A stretch of 64,000 bases of DNA. Origin: Actinomadura spongiicola. GTDB lineage: Bacteria > Actinomycetota > Actinomycetes > Streptosporangiales > Streptosporangiaceae. The notes under the pieces are model-generated. The model made no database searches. It was given only the letters and a program-made list of their open reading frames with translations, and was not told where the DNA came from. The stretch is taken from assembly GCF_003432485.1 (NCBI RefSeq), contig NZ_QVNQ01000001.1, forward strand, positions 868,001 through 932,000, given 5' to 3'. Each line of letters starts with the position of its first letter. The first letter of the stretch is position 1. Made by a program: the position numbers and the translations under genes. This document shows positions 16,408 through 24,856 of the stretch, in pieces.

Positions 16408-17079
16408 ATGCCCGTCCGGGTGGACGGACGGCTGGACGAGCCGCTGTCACGATGGCTGTGGCTGGTGAAGTAGCTGCTGCTGATTCCGCACTACGTGGTG
16501 CAGTTCTTCCTGGGGATCGCGGTCGCGGTGCTCACCGTGGTCGCCTTCTTCGCGATCCTGTTCACCGGGCGCTATCCGAGGTCGATCTTCGAGTTCAACG
16601 TCGGGGTGCCGCGCTGGGCGTGGCGGGTGGCGTTCTACGGCTACGGCGCGCTCGGCACCGACCGGTATCCGCCGTTCACGCTCAAGGACGTCCCCGACTA
16701 CCCGGCCCGCCTGAGCGTCGACTATCCCGAGGAATTGTCGAGGCGGCTGGCGCTGCTGAAATGGTGGCTCCTCGCGATCCCGCACTACATGGTGATCGCG
16801 CTGTTCGTCGGCGGTCTCGGAGGCGACAGGGCCTACAACGCGCCCGGTCTGGTCGGTGTGCTGGTGCTCGTCGCCGCCGTCGCGCTGCTGTTCACGACGC
16901 GCTACCTGCGCGGCGTTTTCGACCTTCTCATGGGGATACACCGGTGGGTGCTGCGAGTGGCCGGCTACGCGCTCCTGCTCACCGACCGCTATCCGCCGTT
17001 CCGGCTGGACATGGGCGCCGCCGAGCCCGCCGCCGCGGTGACCGGGCGGGGACCTGAGGAGAGCGCGCCGGGACGTTAG
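16408..17079 (+). pseudogene. DUF4389 membrane protein gene with in-frame amber codon
   Basis: From the ATG at 16408 the frame reads MPVRVDGRLDEPLSRWLWLV-K, then TAG at 16471-16473, then continues without break LLLIPHYVVQFFLGI and on to 17079. Family members have Trp at this position (LxKWLLLIPHY; the second repeat here has LLKWWLLAIPHYMV), so a single TGG-to-TAG change explains the stop. Downstream are three or four hydrophobic segments and the repeated TDRYPPF motif of DUF4389. A GTG at 16495 could restart a 194-aa product lacking the first amphipathic segment. The gene lies between an Acg remnant and a universal stress protein, the usual dormancy-regulon company. Confidence 0.75.
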
Positions 17080-17090
17080 GACGCCGCCTC

Positions 17091-17104
17091 GGGACCTTCG
17101 GCCC
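17091..17104 (+). promoter_or_regulatory. DosR-like box upstream of the universal stress protein
   Basis: GGGACCTTCGGCCC lies 72 bases before the ATG of the stress-protein gene and has the same GGGAC-N4-GGCCC form as the site at 15994-16007 ahead of the Acg fragment. A shared box in front of two dormancy-type genes makes a chance match less likely. Confidence 0.5.
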
Positions 17105-17175
17105 GGCCACGGGCACCGAGCCGCGGCCTAGCGTCGAGGTAGAGAGTTCGAGACGGGTTTCAGGAGGAACGTCCC

Positions 17176-18009
17176 ATGGCGGCTCCAATCATCGTAGGAA
17201 TCGACGGATCTGCACACGCCTGGCGGGCTTTGGACTGGGCCGCCGACTACGCCGTCCGGCACGGCCTTCCGCTGCACCTGGTGCACGGGTCCCGGGCACT
17301 GGTGCGGGACGGGACGATCCCGGACGACGCGCTGAGCCGGTTGGTCGCCGAGCGTGAGGACATGCTGGCCGAGGCCCGGCAGTACGCGCTGAAACAGCAC
17401 CCCGACCTCGACATCGAGACCCGGCTGGTGACCAAGGATCCGGGCGGTGCGCTGGTGGACGAAAGCAAACACGGAATGCTCGTGGCCGTCGGATCACGCG
17501 GGCTGGGCGGCTTCGAAGGACTCCTGTTCGGTTCCGTCGGCCTGTACACGGCGTCGCATGCGTTCTGCCCTGTGATGGTGGTTTCTCGTTCGGCCCCTTA
17601 TCCGTCCGACGCGCCCGCGGAGGTCGTGGTCGGGATCGAGGGGCGGAGCGAGGAGAGGCCGTTCGTCGAGTGGGCCTTCGCCGAGGCCGCGTCCAGGGGC
17701 GCCAGGATCTTGGCGCTGCACGCGGTGGGCGGCGAGTTCGGCTCCCCCCGCCGGCGGGTGGTCGAGGACATGGAGTTGTCGGAGGCCGTGGCCGGGCTGC
17801 GGGAGCGGTACCCGGACGTCCCGGTCGACCAGTTGGTGTCCGACCGCACGCCGTCCCGGGCGCTGGTGGACGCGTCGGAGAACGCCGGGCTGGTGGTCGT
17901 CGGCGCCCGGCGCAGGCGCGGTCCGTTCGGCATGGCGCTGGGACGGGTCAACCACGCGGTCCTGCACCACGCCAAATGCCCCGTCGCGATCGTCCCCACC
18001 AACGAGTGA
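17176..18009 (+). CDS. Universal stress protein, tandem UspA domains
   Basis: A 277-aa protein with two UspA domains. The first (residues 3-140) has IIVGIDGSAHAWRALDWA and the ATP-loop motif VGSRGLGGFEGLLFGSVG. The second (about 148-275) has EVVVGIEGRSEERPFVEW and VVVGARRRRGPFGMALGRVN. The first matches the G-2x-G-9x-G(S/T) ATP-binding pattern. An AGGAGGAAC Shine-Dalgarno precedes the ATG. In actinobacteria double-domain Usps are typical DosR-regulon members, and a DosR-like box lies 72 bases upstream. A hairpin terminator follows the stop. Confidence 0.93.
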   Translation: MAAPIIVGIDGSAHAWRALDWAADYAVRHGLPLHLVHGSRALVRDGTIPDDALSRLVAEREDMLAEARQYALKQHPDLDIETRLVTKDPGGALVDESKHGMLVAVGSRGLGGFEGLLFGSVGLYTASHAFCPVMVVSRSAPYPSDAPAEVVVGIEGRSEERPFVEWAFAEAASRGARILALHAVGGEFGSPRRRVVEDMELSEAVAGLRERYPDVPVDQLVSDRTPSRALVDASENAGLVVVGARRRRGPFGMALGRVNHAVLHHAKCPVAIVPTNE

Positions 18010-18021
18010 TCCCCCTGCAAA

Positions 18022-18042
18022 GTCGAGGAGGGCATCCTCGAC
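18022..18042 (+). terminator. 8-bp hairpin terminator after the stress-protein gene
   Basis: GTCGAGGA and TCCTCGAC (18022-18029 and 18035-18042) pair perfectly around a 5-base loop, starting 13 bases after the stop codon at 18009. No T-run follows. Confidence 0.6.
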
Positions 18043-18159
18043 CGTTGCCGGCCACTTCTCGATGGAAATCCGGGTGGTCTCGCTCTTGGACTGAGCCGCC
18101 CTGTGCGCCTTCGGCGCGCGGCGACGTCCGCGAACAGCTCCCACGCATCTGCTGACGTT

Positions 18160-18177
18160 CTTCAAAAGATCTTGAAG
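18160..18177. promoter_or_regulatory. Dyad CTTCAA-N6-TTGAAG upstream of the PadR gene
   Basis: A perfect 6-bp-arm inverted repeat lies about 100 bases ahead of the GTG start of the PadR-type gene that heads the + strand hydrogenase maturation operon, in a locally AT-rich stretch. A TATAT sequence follows at about 18226. It is a candidate operator; the regulator that binds is not known. Confidence 0.35.
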
Positions 18178-18275
18178 TCTTGGTGCCGGTTCGAGATCGG
18201 CCGGTTAGCGGTGCCGCCGAGCGACATATATCGAGGGACCGGTGCGGACGGTTCGGGCAGGGGAGAGGAGCGGTC

Positions 18276-18650
18276 GTGTGCGGCGGTGAGATCCGCGGCC
18301 GGCTCCGGCCTTTCCTCCTGGTCCTGATCCATGAACGGCCGGGGCACGGCTACGACCTGATCGAACGGCTGGCGGGAATGGGCCTGGCGGACGTCGAGCC
18401 CGGCCACGCCTACCGCGTCCTGCGCGGCCTCGAACGCGAGCTGCTCCTGACGTCCAGGTGGGTTCCGTCGGACGCGGGACCGGCCCGGCGGCTGTACGAA
18501 CTCACTCCCGCGGGTTCGGCCTACCTGAAGAAGCGGATGGAAGAACTCGCCGAATTCGGCGGCGTACTCGACGCTTTCCTGTCCTTGTGGAAGAAGACCT
18601 CCCAGGCGAGGGGCACGCGGGAATCGGCCGTCGCGTTCGCTCGGCCCTGA
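18276..18650 (+). CDS. PadR-family transcriptional regulator heading the hydrogenase maturation operon
   Basis: A 124-aa winged-helix protein starting at GTG 18276, five bases after GAGAGGAG. It has the PadR pattern LVLIHERPGHGYDLIERL, followed by DVEPGHAYRVLRGLERE and the wing PARRLYELTPAGSAYLKK. The terminal helix is short, as in the small subfamily-2 PadR proteins. Ten bases separate it from the SIS-HypC gene, so it is in the same operon as the maturation genes and may regulate hydrogenase expression. The sensed signal is unknown. Confidence 0.85.
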   Translation: MCGGEIRGRLRPFLLVLIHERPGHGYDLIERLAGMGLADVEPGHAYRVLRGLERELLLTSRWVPSDAGPARRLYELTPAGSAYLKKRMEELAEFGGVLDAFLSLWKKTSQARGTRESAVAFARP

Positions 18651-18660
18651 GGAGTTGACC

Positions 18661-19419
18661 ATGGCACAGGAAACGGCGGCGGACGCCGTACGGACCGCCT
18701 TCCGGCGGCGCGTCGACCCAGGTCGAGCCCTCGGCGAGGACGCGGACCTCATCGCCGCCGCCTGCCGGGACGTGGCGGAGCGCTTCCGCCGCGGCGGCAA
18801 GATCATCACGTTCGGTGACGGCGGCGCGGCCTCGGACGCCCAGCATGTCGCGGTGGAGTTCCTGCACCCGGCCATTGTCGGCAAGCGGGCCCTGCCCGCG
18901 CTTTCGCTGACGGAGGGCGGCTTCGCCGACCGGTTGCGGTCGCTCGCCTCACCCCGGGACATCGCCCTGGGGTTCTCGCGGGACGGCCGGTGCGCGAACG
19001 TCCTGGAGGCTTTGCGGGTCGCTCGTGAACTCGGGGTGCTGACGGTCGCCCTGCTCGGCGGGGACGGCGGCGACATCGCCGGGGACAAGGCCGTCGACCA
19101 TGCCCTGATCGCCCGGTCCGACGATCCGTGCGTGGTGAAAGAACTGCACGTCACCGCCTACCACATCCTGTGGGAACTGGTTCATGTGTTCATCGGTGAG
19201 GAATTCGCGGCGCCGTGTCATGAGGACGTTTGCATCACCTGTTCCGACACGGCGGTTCGGGTTCGGGTGCGTGAGGTCCTGGATGACGGCCTCGCGATCG
19301 TCGATACGGAGAACGGCCCGGAGGAGATCAGCCTGGCGTTGGTCGACGCCGGGCCGGGGGACACGGTTCTGGTCCATGCCAAGGAGGCCATCGCCGTTGT
19401 GGAGGAGCCGACAGGATGA
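18661..19419 (+). CDS. SIS-domain protein fused to a HypC/HupF-type domain
   Basis: A 252-aa fusion. Residues about 10-180 are a SIS (phosphosugar isomerase, GmhA-like) domain with GGKIITFGDGGAASDAQHVA and the late ELHVTAYHILWELVHVFIGE. Residues about 186-250 are a HypC/HupF-like beta-barrel: DVCITCSDTAVRVRVREV to DTVLVHAKEAIAVVEEP. Normal HypC begins with Met-Cys, whose cysteine carries the Fe(CN)2CO unit; here the equivalent Cys191 is internal. A separate, canonical HypC is encoded at 24835. ATG chosen for GAGGAG seven bases upstream. Its stop overlaps the next gene by four bases. Confidence 0.88.
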   Translation: MAQETAADAVRTAFRRRVDPGRALGEDADLIAAACRDVAERFRRGGKIITFGDGGAASDAQHVAVEFLHPAIVGKRALPALSLTEGGFADRLRSLASPRDIALGFSRDGRCANVLEALRVARELGVLTVALLGGDGGDIAGDKAVDHALIARSDDPCVVKELHVTAYHILWELVHVFIGEEFAAPCHEDVCITCSDTAVRVRVREVLDDGLAIVDTENGPEEISLALVDAGPGDTVLVHAKEAIAVVEEPTG

Positions 19420-20063
19420 ACCCGGAATCGTTGTATCCGTTCCTGTCGCCGGAACAGGGCGCGCCCTCCGGCGTGCTCGCGGACGTGCGGGCCTCCACGG
19501 AGGAGAAGGCCGCCGAAATCGTCGCGCTGCGGGAGTCCCTCGCCGACCTGCACGGCGCACGGCTCACCGAATGCGCGCGACAGATGGCCGAGCGCTTCCG
19601 GGACGGCGGTCGGCTGTTCAGTTTCGGCAATGGCGGCAGCGCCACGGACGCGCGGGAGATCGAGGAACTCCACGTCAATCCGCCTTCACCCGCCCGGCCG
19701 TTGCCCGCGTTCTCCCTTCCGCATGACGTGGCCACGGTGACCGCCCTGTCCAATGACGTGAGCTTCGACGTGGTCTTCGCGCGCCAACTCGCCGCGCTCG
19801 CGGGAACCGGAGACATCGCCGTGGGTCTGTCGACCAGTGGCGGCTCGGAGAATCTGCTGCGCGCCTTCGCGGAGGCGCGCAGCAGGGGCATGCTGACGGT
19901 CGGCTTCGCGGGTTACGACGGCGGAAGAATGGCCCAGGCTGGAACGATCGACCATCTCTTCGTCGTGCCGTCGTCGTCCGTGCACCGGATCCAGGAGGCG
20001 CAGACGACGCTCTACCACGTCCTCTGGGAACTCACCCAGCAGGCGCTGCACGGGCAGTCGTGA
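19416..20063 (+). CDS. SIS-domain (GmhA-like) protein of the hydrogenase cluster
   Basis: A 215-aa SIS-domain protein. The sugar-phosphate-binding signature is FRDGGRLFSFGNGGSATDAR, followed by GDIAVGLSTSGGSENLLRAF and the terminal helices IQEAQTTLYHVLWELTQQAL, the layout of phosphoheptose isomerases. The N-terminal 60 residues form a helical cap. It is coupled to the SIS-HypC gene by an ATGA overlap and lies six bases before hypF. SIS genes recur in group 1h-type hydrogenase clusters, but no sugar-phosphate step in hydrogenase maturation is established, so the role is open. Confidence 0.88.
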   Translation: MNPESLYPFLSPEQGAPSGVLADVRASTEEKAAEIVALRESLADLHGARLTECARQMAERFRDGGRLFSFGNGGSATDAREIEELHVNPPSPARPLPAFSLPHDVATVTALSNDVSFDVVFARQLAALAGTGDIAVGLSTSGGSENLLRAFAEARSRGMLTVGFAGYDGGRMAQAGTIDHLFVVPSSSVHRIQEAQTTLYHVLWELTQQALHGQS

Positions 20064-20069
20064 AACGCG

Positions 20070-22349
20070 ATGGCCACGGTCACGCGGCTTCGCCTTCGTA
20101 TCGAGGGAATCGTTCAGGGTGTCGGGTTTCGCCCCTTCGTCTCCGGATTGGCCAAGGAGTACGGCGTCTCGGGCCACGTCGGAAATGACGCTGAGGGCGT
20201 TTTCGCGGAGATCGAAGGCGACCGCGCGAAGCTGGACGGCTTTCTCGCCGATCTCGAACGGCGGGCGCCGGCGCTGGCCGTGGTGGAGCGGGTGCGGGCG
20301 GAACCGGCGGAGCCGACGGCCGAACGCGGCTTCCGGATCGTGCCGAGCCCGCCCGCCGCTGCGCGGTCCGCGCTGATCTCCCCGGACACGGCGACCTGCG
20401 AGGAATGCCTCGCCGAGACCCTCGCCCCGGCGGGGCGCCGCTCGGGCTACCCGTTCACGAACTGCACCGGTTGCGGGCCGCGGTTCAGCATCGTCGCCGA
20501 CGTCCCGTACGACCGGCACAACACGACCATGGCCGCGTTCGACATGTGCGAGGCGTGCGCGCGGGAGTACGCCGATGCCGATGACCGCAGGTTCCACGCG
20601 CAACCGGTGTGCTGCCCCGAATGCGGGCCGTCGCTGCGGCTCACCGGGCCGGACGGCGTTCCGGCTGAGGGAGAGCCCCTGCGGACGGCGGCCGAATGGC
20701 TCCTGGACGGCCGCATTCTCGCTGTCAAAGGGCTCGGCGGTTACCATCTCGCCGTCCTGGCCGATGACGAGCGGGCCGTCCGCGCGTTGCGCGACCGCAA
20801 GCACCGGGAGGACAAGCCGTTCGCCCTGATGGCCCCCGATCTGGAGTGGGCGCGAAAACTGGTCCGGCTGGAACCGGTCGGCGAACGGGTGCTGGCGGGA
20901 ACGCACCGTCCGATCCTGCTGGCGCCGCGCCTTTCGGGTGCCCAGGTCGCGGACACGGTGGCGCCGGGGAGCCGGGAGCTCGGGGTGATGCTGCCCTACA
21001 CGCCCCTGCATCACCTGCTCGCCCGCCATCTCGGCCGCCCGTTCGTCCTGACGAGCGGCAATGTGTCGGACGAGCCGATCGTCTGCCGTGACGACGACGC
21101 GCTGAAGCGGCTCTCGCGGATCGCGGACGGTTTCCTGACGCACGATCGGCCCATACAAGTGCGTACCGACGACTCGGTGGTGCGCGTTTTTCGTGGAAGG
21201 GAACTGCTCGTCCGGCGTTCACGCGGGTACGTTCCCGCTCCCGTGACCACCGCCCAGCCGTTCCCTCGCCCGGTCCTGGCGTGCGGGGCCGAGCTGAAGA
21301 ACACCTTCTGCGTGGCCAAGGGGAACAGGGCGTTCGTGTCCCATCACATCGGCGATCTGAAGAACTACGAGACGCTGCGGTCGTTCACCGAGGGCATCGC
21401 CCACTTCCGTCGCCTCTTCGACGTGACGCCCAGACTCGTCGCCCACGACCTGCATCCGGAGTACCTGTCGACGAAGTACGCGCTCGAACTGACAGATGTG
21501 GACGCCGTAGCCGTTCAGCATCACCATGCCCACATCGCGTCCTGCCTCGCCGACAACGGAGCGAGCGGTCCGGTCATCGGCGTCGCCTTCGACGGGCTCG
21601 GTTTCGGAACCGACGCCACCTTGTGGGGCGGCGAATTGCTCATCGCCGACCTGGCGGACTTCCGGCGGGCGGGCCATCTGGAGCCGGTGCCGATGCCGGG
21701 TGGCGAAATGGCCGTCCGTGAACCGTGGCGGATGGCGGCGGCGCATCTCCTCGCCGCCTACGGAGACGACCTGCCCGAACTGGATTTGGCGCGGCGGCAT
21801 CGGACGCGTTGGCACACGGTCGTCGCCCTGGCCCGGAAAGGCGTCAACGCTCCGCTCACGTCCAGCGCCGGACGTCTCTTCGACGCGGTCTCGGCGATTC
21901 TCGGCGTCCGGGAGGTGGCCCGCTACGAGGGGCAGGCCGCCATCGAACTGGAACAGCGAGTCGCGCCCGACGAACACGGCGCGTATCCGATGACGGTGAC
22001 GGACGACGACCCGCTGATCCTTCGGAGCGGCGATCTCGTGCGCGGCGTCGTCGACGATCTGCTCGCCGATGTCCCCGTCGACCGGATCGCCGCCCGGTTC
22101 CACAACGGGCTGTCGCGGGCCGTCGTCACGGCCGCACGAGTTCTCCGGGAACGCACCGGCCTCGGCACGGTCGCCCTGTCCGGCGGCGTGTTCCAGAACC
22201 TGACCCTGTTGCGGCGGGTCGTCGACGGCTTGGAAGGGGAGGGCTTCCAGGTCCTCGTCCATTCTCGGGTGCCGTGCAACGACGGCGGGATCTCCCTCGG
22301 CCAGGCGGTCGTCGCGGCCGCCCGTGACCGGTCAGCAGATTCGCGGTAG
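20070..22349 (+). CDS. hypF: HypF carbamoyltransferase, [NiFe]-hydrogenase maturation
   Basis: HypF (759 aa, normal length) makes the cyanide ligands of the active-site iron from carbamoyl phosphate, passing carbamoyl to the C-terminal Cys of HypE. Domains in order: acylphosphatase (about 5-95, RIEGIVQGVGFRPFVSGLA); two zinc fingers (CEEC, CTGCG, CEAC and CCPECG, about 108-190); a YrdC-like domain (about 200-385, with KGLGGYHLAVLADDERAV); and a Kae1-like C-terminal domain (about 395-750, with HHHAHIASCLADNG and the late ALSGGVFQN). All expected motifs are present. The 3' end overlaps the convergent hypE gene by 18 bases. Confidence 0.97.
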   Translation: MATVTRLRLRIEGIVQGVGFRPFVSGLAKEYGVSGHVGNDAEGVFAEIEGDRAKLDGFLADLERRAPALAVVERVRAEPAEPTAERGFRIVPSPPAAARSALISPDTATCEECLAETLAPAGRRSGYPFTNCTGCGPRFSIVADVPYDRHNTTMAAFDMCEACAREYADADDRRFHAQPVCCPECGPSLRLTGPDGVPAEGEPLRTAAEWLLDGRILAVKGLGGYHLAVLADDERAVRALRDRKHREDKPFALMAPDLEWARKLVRLEPVGERVLAGTHRPILLAPRLSGAQVADTVAPGSRELGVMLPYTPLHHLLARHLGRPFVLTSGNVSDEPIVCRDDDALKRLSRIADGFLTHDRPIQVRTDDSVVRVFRGRELLVRRSRGYVPAPVTTAQPFPRPVLACGAELKNTFCVAKGNRAFVSHHIGDLKNYETLRSFTEGIAHFRRLFDVTPRLVAHDLHPEYLSTKYALELTDVDAVAVQHHHAHIASCLADNGASGPVIGVAFDGLGFGTDATLWGGELLIADLADFRRAGHLEPVPMPGGEMAVREPWRMAAAHLLAAYGDDLPELDLARRHRTRWHTVVALARKGVNAPLTSSAGRLFDAVSAILGVREVARYEGQAAIELEQRVAPDEHGAYPMTVTDDDPLILRSGDLVRGVVDDLLADVPVDRIAARFHNGLSRAVVTAARVLRERTGLGTVALSGGVFQNLTLLRRVVDGLEGEGFQVLVHSRVPCNDGGISLGQAVVAAARDRSADSR

Positions 22350-23405
22350 CGGATCGCCCACCAGCATGTCCACGATGCGCGTGCCGCCGAAGGACGTCTT
22401 CAGCAGGACGGTCCCCGCCGGCTCGTCCGCGACATGCCCGACGATCGCGGCACCCTGTCCCAACGGGTGCCCGCGCAGCGCGGCGAGCGCCGCGTCCGCG
22501 TGCTCGCCGTCCACCACGGCGACGAACCGTCCCTCGCAGGCCACGTACAGCGGGTCGATGCCGAGCAACTCGCAGGCCCCGTTGACCACGGGTGCCACCG
22601 GGATCGCCGCCTCGTCCAGCACGACGCCGAGCCGGACCGCCTGGGCGATCTCGTTGAGGACCGTCGCCACCCCGCCGCGCGTCGCGTCCCGCAGCACCCG
22701 CACTCCGCCGGGGACGGCGTCCAGGAGCGCCGCGACGGGTTCGTGGAGCGGCGCCGTGTCTGAGGCGAGGTCGGCCTCGATGTCGAGTTCGCCACGCGCG
22801 AGCATGATCGTGACACCGTGCTCTCCGATCGGCCCGGAGACCAGCACGGCGTCACCGGCCCGGACGGCGGCGGCGCCCAGCGTCACGTCCCGCTCCAGGA
22901 CGCCGATCCCGGCGGTGTTGACGTAGCAGCCGTCCGCCTTACCGCGCTCGACGACCTTGGTGTCACCGGTGACCACGGCGACTCCGGCCGCCGCCGCGGC
23001 GGCGGACATCGAGGCGGCGATCCGCCGCAGGTCGGCGACCGGGAAGCCCTCCTCCAGGACGAACCCGGCCGACAGGTACATCGGCCGGGCGCCGCAGACG
23101 GCCAGATCGTTGACCGTGCCGTTCACCGCCAGGTCCCCGATGTCCCCACCCGGGAAGAACAGCGGCGACACCACGAACGTGTCCGTCGTGAAGACCGTCC
23201 GCGTGCCGTTCAGGGTGAGGGTGGCACCGTCGGTCATGGCCTCCAGGTGCGGGTTGCGGAACGCGTCCACGAAGACGTCCTCGACGAGGGTCTGGGTGGC
23301 CTTTCCTCCCGCGCCGTGCGCGAGGGTGACGCGTTCCTCCTTGACCCTGGCCTTGCGGAGCCGTGCCCGCTCGATGCGTTCCAGGACGCTCTGTTCGGTG
23401 GTCAT
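22332..23405 (-). CDS. hypE: HypE, carbamoyl dehydratase of hydrogenase maturation
   Basis: A 357-aa PurM-like protein. The N-terminal LAHGAGGKATQTLVEDVF, then TDTFVVSPLFFPGGDIGDLA and the ATP-binding VVTGDTKVVERG are conserved. It ends in the invariant PRIC, the C-terminal cysteine that accepts carbamoyl from HypF and is dehydrated to thiocyanate. The first 25 residues are a charged extension. The ATG overlaps the hypD stop by four bases. It works with HypF encoded on the opposite strand directly downstream. Confidence 0.97.
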   Translation of the reverse strand: MTTEQSVLERIERARLRKARVKEERVTLAHGAGGKATQTLVEDVFVDAFRNPHLEAMTDGATLTLNGTRTVFTTDTFVVSPLFFPGGDIGDLAVNGTVNDLAVCGARPMYLSAGFVLEEGFPVADLRRIAASMSAAAAAAGVAVVTGDTKVVERGKADGCYVNTAGIGVLERDVTLGAAAVRAGDAVLVSGPIGEHGVTIMLARGELDIEADLASDTAPLHEPVAALLDAVPGGVRVLRDATRGGVATVLNEIAQAVRLGVVLDEAAIPVAPVVNGACELLGIDPLYVACEGRFVAVVDGEHADAALAALRGHPLGQGAAIVGHVADEPAGTVLLKTSFGGTRIVDMLVGDPLPRIC

Positions 23406-24529
23406 GCGCGCGTCGCCTCCTTGACGCGGTCACGGGTGAAGCGTCCGTAGTTGTAGTAGGCCGCGCACGCCCCCTCGGAGGAGACCATGCAGGTGCCGAT
23501 CGGGGTCTCCGGCGTGCAGGCGGTCCCGAAGACCTTGCATTCCCAGGGTTTGATGACGCCCTTCAAAACCTCGCCGCACTGGCATGCCTTCGGGTCGGCG
23601 ACCCTTACGCCCGGAACGTCGAACACGCGCTCGGCGTCGTGGACGGCATAGGCGTCCCGCACCCGCAACGCCGACTGCGAGATGAAGCCCAGCCCGCGCC
23701 ACTCGAAGTACGGGCGCAGTTCCATGACCTCCCCGATGGCCTCCAGCGCCCGTTGGTTCCCGTCCCACGGGACGACGCGGGTGTACTGGTTCTCCACCTC
23801 GGCGCGGCCGTCGGCGAGCTGCCGCAGCAGCATGTGCACCGACTGCAGGATGTCCAGCGGCTCGAACCCCGCGCAGACCAGCGGCTTGCCGTAACGACCG
23901 GGGATGAACTCGTACGGGCGGCAGCCGATGACGGTCGAGACGTGCCCGGGGCCGAGGAAGCCGTCGAGCCGCAGATCCGGCGAGTCCAGGATCGCCTTGA
24001 TGGCGGGCAGGATCGTCACGTGGTTGCAGAAGACGGAGAAGTTCTCGATCCCCTCGGCGGCCGCCCGCAGGACGGTCATCGCCGTGGACGGCGCCGTCGT
24101 CTCGAACCCGATCGCCATGAACACGACCCTGCGGTCCGGATTCCGCCGGGCGATCTTCAGCGCGTCCAGGGGCGAGTACACCATGCGGATGTCCGCGCCC
24201 TCGGCCTTGGCGTCGAAGAACGAACCGGCGCCGCCGGGCACGCGCATCATGTCCCCGAACGAGGTCATGATGACGTCCGGGTGGCGGGCGATGGCGATCG
24301 CGTCGTCCACCCGGCCCATGGGGATCACGCACACCGGGCAGCCGGGCCCGTGCACGAGCGTGACGGCCTCCGGCAGGTGGTCCTCCAGGCCGTGCTTGTA
24401 GATGGTGTGCGTGTGACCGCCGCAGACCTCCATGAACTGGTACCGCCGGCCGGGCTCGCACAGCGCGGTGATCTGCGCGGCCAGTGCCCTGGCCTGGTCC
24501 GCGTCGCGGTATTCGTCGACGAACCGCAT
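23402..24529 (-). CDS. hypD: HypD, iron-cofactor assembly scaffold of hydrogenase maturation
   Basis: A 375-aa HypD, which with HypC holds the iron while the two CN and one CO ligands are added. Conserved motifs: MEVCGGHTHTI with the catalytic Cys, GPGCPVCVIPMGRVDDAI, and GFETTAPSTA. The C-terminal cysteines (ACQCGEVLKG, WECKVFGTACTPETPIGTCM, EGACAAYY) ligate the [4Fe-4S] cluster. Length and motif set are complete. The gene follows hypC after 33 bases and overlaps hypE by four. Confidence 0.97.
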   Translation of the reverse strand: MRFVDEYRDADQARALAAQITALCEPGRRYQFMEVCGGHTHTIYKHGLEDHLPEAVTLVHGPGCPVCVIPMGRVDDAIAIARHPDVIMTSFGDMMRVPGGAGSFFDAKAEGADIRMVYSPLDALKIARRNPDRRVVFMAIGFETTAPSTAMTVLRAAAEGIENFSVFCNHVTILPAIKAILDSPDLRLDGFLGPGHVSTVIGCRPYEFIPGRYGKPLVCAGFEPLDILQSVHMLLRQLADGRAEVENQYTRVVPWDGNQRALEAIGEVMELRPYFEWRGLGFISQSALRVRDAYAVHDAERVFDVPGVRVADPKACQCGEVLKGVIKPWECKVFGTACTPETPIGTCMVSSEGACAAYYNYGRFTRDRVKEATRA

Positions 24530-24562
24530 GCCGGTCAGCCGCCTCTCGGTCGATTTCGGGAC

Positions 24563-24835
24563 TCAGGTGATGTCGGAGCTCGCCAGCGCCTCCAGTTCGT
24601 CGGTGTAGGCGCTGCCGAGCCCCCGCAGCAGTTCGAGCGTCGCCGCGGCCTCCGCCTCGTCGATCTTCGACATGGCGAAGCCGACATGGACGAGCACCCA
24701 GTCGCCGGGACGCACCTCGCCCGGCCCGAGCAGGCCGGTGTTGACCGCCCGCCGGACCCCGGCGACCTCGACCATGGCGAGGTCGTCACGGTCGGCCGAG
24801 AGTTCGACGATCTCACCGGGAATGCCGAGACACAT
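24563..24835 (-). CDS. hypC: HypC, hydrogenase maturation chaperone
   Basis: A 90-aa HypC beginning with the invariant MCLGIPGEIVE, whose Cys2 binds the Fe(CN)2CO moiety and later the large-subunit precursor. The barrel continues with VEVAGVRRAVNTGLL and GDWVLVHVGFAMSKIDEAEA, followed by the helical tail. It sits between the small DUF6893-type gene and hypD on the - strand. It is the second HypC-type domain of the cluster, the other being fused to a SIS domain at 18661-19419. Confidence 0.96.
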   Translation of the reverse strand: MCLGIPGEIVELSADRDDLAMVEVAGVRRAVNTGLLGPGEVRPGDWVLVHVGFAMSKIDEAEAAATLELLRGLGSAYTDELEALASSDIT

Positions 24836-24856
24836 CCGCCGTGCCGCCCTTCCCGC

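Noticed and set aside
19686..21158. Long - strand open frame opposite the SIS and hypF genes
   Set aside because: Composition is Arg/Gly/His-rich and lacks any motif; HypF signatures on the + strand are unambiguous.
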